NCBI GenBank assembly: GCA_034717835.1
Contig: JAYELZ010000271.1
Coordinates: forward strand, 1-7,527
DNA from: G713 sp034717835
GTDB lineage: Bacteria > Chloroflexota > Anaerolineae > B4-G1 > SLSP01
Direction of reading: 5' to 3'
Length of the DNA stretch: 7,527 nucleotides
The notes under the pieces are model-generated. The model saw only the letters and a program-made list of their open reading frames with translations, searched no databases and was not told the DNA's origin. Made by a program: the position numbers and the translations under genes. Positions 6,816 to 7,527 of the stretch are shown in pieces (position 1 is the first letter of the stretch; the number at the start of each line of letters is the position of its first letter).

Positions 6816-7046
6816 ATGTCATCCACGGCTATTGTTACCATGACTAAGATGATGGAAGCCTTACCTGAAGCAACCCAAAACCAAGTAATGAAAGAGCTAC
6901 GCGCTTACATCGCAGAGCTACAAGATGAAATGCGTTGGAATAACTCATTTGAGAGAAAGAAGTCGGAGCTGCTAAAGGCCGCCCGACGCGCCAAAGCCGA
7001 AATCGCAGCCGGTAAATCCACACCACTAGATCACAATCAATTATAA
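6816..7046 (+). CDS. Antitoxin of a RelE/ParE-type toxin-antitoxin pair
   Basis: This 76-aa, highly charged helical protein has a C-terminal tail AAGKSTPLDHNQL (64-76). That tail resembles antitoxins that pair with small RelE/ParE-family toxins in cyanobacteria and Chloroflexota; the assignment rests on this tail and on the downstream gene. The segment from about 14 to 65 looks mostly alpha-helical (ALPEATQNQVMKELRAYI and an Arg/Lys/Ala-rich helix). No clear ribbon-helix-helix or HTH signature is visible at the N-terminus, so DNA binding is uncertain. GGAGG (6803-6807) lies 8 nt before the ATG. Its stop codon TAA overlaps the toxin ATG by one base (TAATG), typical translational coupling. The reading frame is intact. 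The module is visibly AT-richer than ugd, which suggests acquisition by transfer. Confidence 0.75.
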   Translation: MSSTAIVTMTKMMEALPEATQNQVMKELRAYIAELQDEMRWNNSFERKKSELLKAARRAKAEIAAGKSTPLDHNQL

Positions 7047-7309
7047 TGGACTCTGCTACCTTACCTTCATTTTGGAAAGCATATCGGGCTTTATCTACAC
7101 AGATCAGAAAGTGAGCCAGAAAAGCTTATCAACTATGGGCGCAAAATCCCTTTCACCCCTCATTGCAATTTAAGTGTATAAATGAAGAGGAAGGCATTTG
7201 GTCAGTGAGAATTACTCTAAGCTATCGTGCTATTGGTATTCTAGAAGACAACATGATGACTTGGTTCTGGATAGGCAACCATGATAAATATGAACATTTC
7301 TTCTCGTGA
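7046..7309 (+). pseudogene. RelE/ParE-like toxin interrupted by one in-frame TGA
   Basis: One frame runs 88 codons from the ATG at 7046 to TGA at 7307-7309 and is open except for codon 23 (TGA, 7112-7114). Both sides fit one toxin of the RelE/ParE superfamily. The front has FWKAYRAL (9-16), and the back has ARKAYQLW (24-31), NPFHPSLQFK (34-43), WSVRITLSYRAIG (52-64) and WFWIGNHDKY (73-82). Proteins of this type would act as mRNA interferases or gyrase poisons; which one cannot be told. A single change, for example CGA to TGA, explains the break. No in-frame ATG or GTG with an SD follows the stop soon enough to restart the C-terminal part. The genetic code is standard here, since metH, metV and this gene's own end use TGA as stop. 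A sequencing error is the main alternative. Confidence 0.8.
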
Positions 7310-7324
7310 GTCGGTCACAGAGGG

Positions 7325-7433
7325 ACTAATGATTACCCGACCAACAGACTACCCAACTACCCGACTAACGACCAACAGACTACCCGACTACCCGACTACA
7401 AGACTAACCAACTAACCAACTAAGGACTAACGC
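7325..7433 (+). repeat. Fourteen-unit 8-bp array forming the leader of the M16 peptidase gene
   Basis: Fourteen units, eleven of 8 bp and three of 7 bp, run without a gap from 16 nt after the toxin frame to the base before the ATG. Common units are ACTACCCG (three copies), ACCAACAG and ACTAACCA (two each); others are ACTACCCA, ACTACAAG and ACTAACGC. Units 2-5 (7332-7363) and 6-9 (7364-7394) form a nearly identical tandem duplication, 32 and 31 bp long. The Shine-Dalgarno AAGGA (7422-7426) is part of a unit. ACTACCCG differs by one base from the main unit ACTACCTG of the metH leader. No promoter is apparent in or just before it. Confidence 0.93.
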
Positions 7434-7527
7434 ATGAACCTACTCAAAACTACCCTGGAGAATGGCTTAACAGTGTTGGCACGTGAAAGTCACACCGCCC
7501 CCGTAATCTCCTTCTGGGTCTGGTACC
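7434..7527 (+). CDS. N-terminus of an M16-family (insulinase-like) zinc peptidase, cut by the window edge
   Basis: Thirty-one codons are visible. The segment T-L-E-N-G-L-T-V-L-A-R-E (7-18) followed by S-H-T-A-P-V-I-S-F-W-V-W-Y is the typical opening beta strand pair of M16 peptidases and mitochondrial processing peptidase-like proteins. The zinc motif HxxEH would lie just beyond the right edge, so it cannot be said whether this is a catalytic or an inactive subunit. AAGGA (7422-7426) lies 7 nt before the ATG. No signal peptide is visible, so a cytosolic enzyme is likely. Confidence 0.82.
   Translation, partial: MNLLKTTLENGLTVLARESHTAPVISFWVWY

Noticed and set aside
7112..7114. TGA in the toxin read as selenocysteine or as tryptophan
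   Set aside because: RelE-type toxins have no Sec at this place, no SECIS-like hairpin stands out, and TGA is used as a normal stop by metH, metV and the toxin frame itself.
3681..7433. Arrays considered as CRISPR
   Set aside because: Units are only 7-8 bp and contiguous with no unique spacers, and no cas gene is present.

Overview
The window is a piece of a moderately GC-rich bacterial chromosome. By my count GC is about 63% in 6241-6300 and about 38% in 7141-7200. The gene types (a MetV-type methylenetetrahydrofolate reductase next to a large MetH, a RelE-type toxin pair, an M16 peptidase) and the protein style recall Chloroflexota such as Anaerolineae-like lineages. This is a pattern judgement with modest confidence; no rRNA or other phylogenetic marker is present.

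Minus-strand half (about 5310 to 1): a one-carbon/methionine operon reads metV (5239-4748), metF (4751-3783, 4-nt GTGA overlap), then a 113-nt gap with an 8-bp repeat array, then metH (3669-181). A good sigma70-like promoter (ATGACA-17-TATAGT) sits just before metV. MetV and MetF together would make methylene-THF reductase, which supplies 5-methyl-THF; MetH would pass that methyl group through cobalamin to homocysteine. The first 10 codons of another minus-strand gene begin at position 32 and run off the window.

Plus-strand half (about 5330 to 7527): ugd (UDP-glucose 6-dehydrogenase, 5437-6759) is followed by a small AT-richer toxin-antitoxin module. Its antitoxin is intact (6816-7046), but the RelE/ParE-like toxin (7046-7309) is broken by one in-frame TGA. 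The start of an M16-family zinc peptidase (from 7434) reaches the right edge.

The most unusual signal is a family of short degenerate tandem arrays with 7- or 8-bp periods. Three lie directly in front of start codons (metH, ugd, M16 peptidase). All three have the same sense orientation relative to their gene although the genes lie on different strands. All are poor in G and end in or beside the Shine-Dalgarno. The metH and M16 arrays share an 8-bp consensus (ACTACCTG / ACTACCCG) and a common order of three units. A fourth array, exactly eight 8-bp units, lies inside the metH reading frame and encodes the linker between its first two domains. The ordinary genes do not explain this system of arrays, and it is the main thing to follow up.
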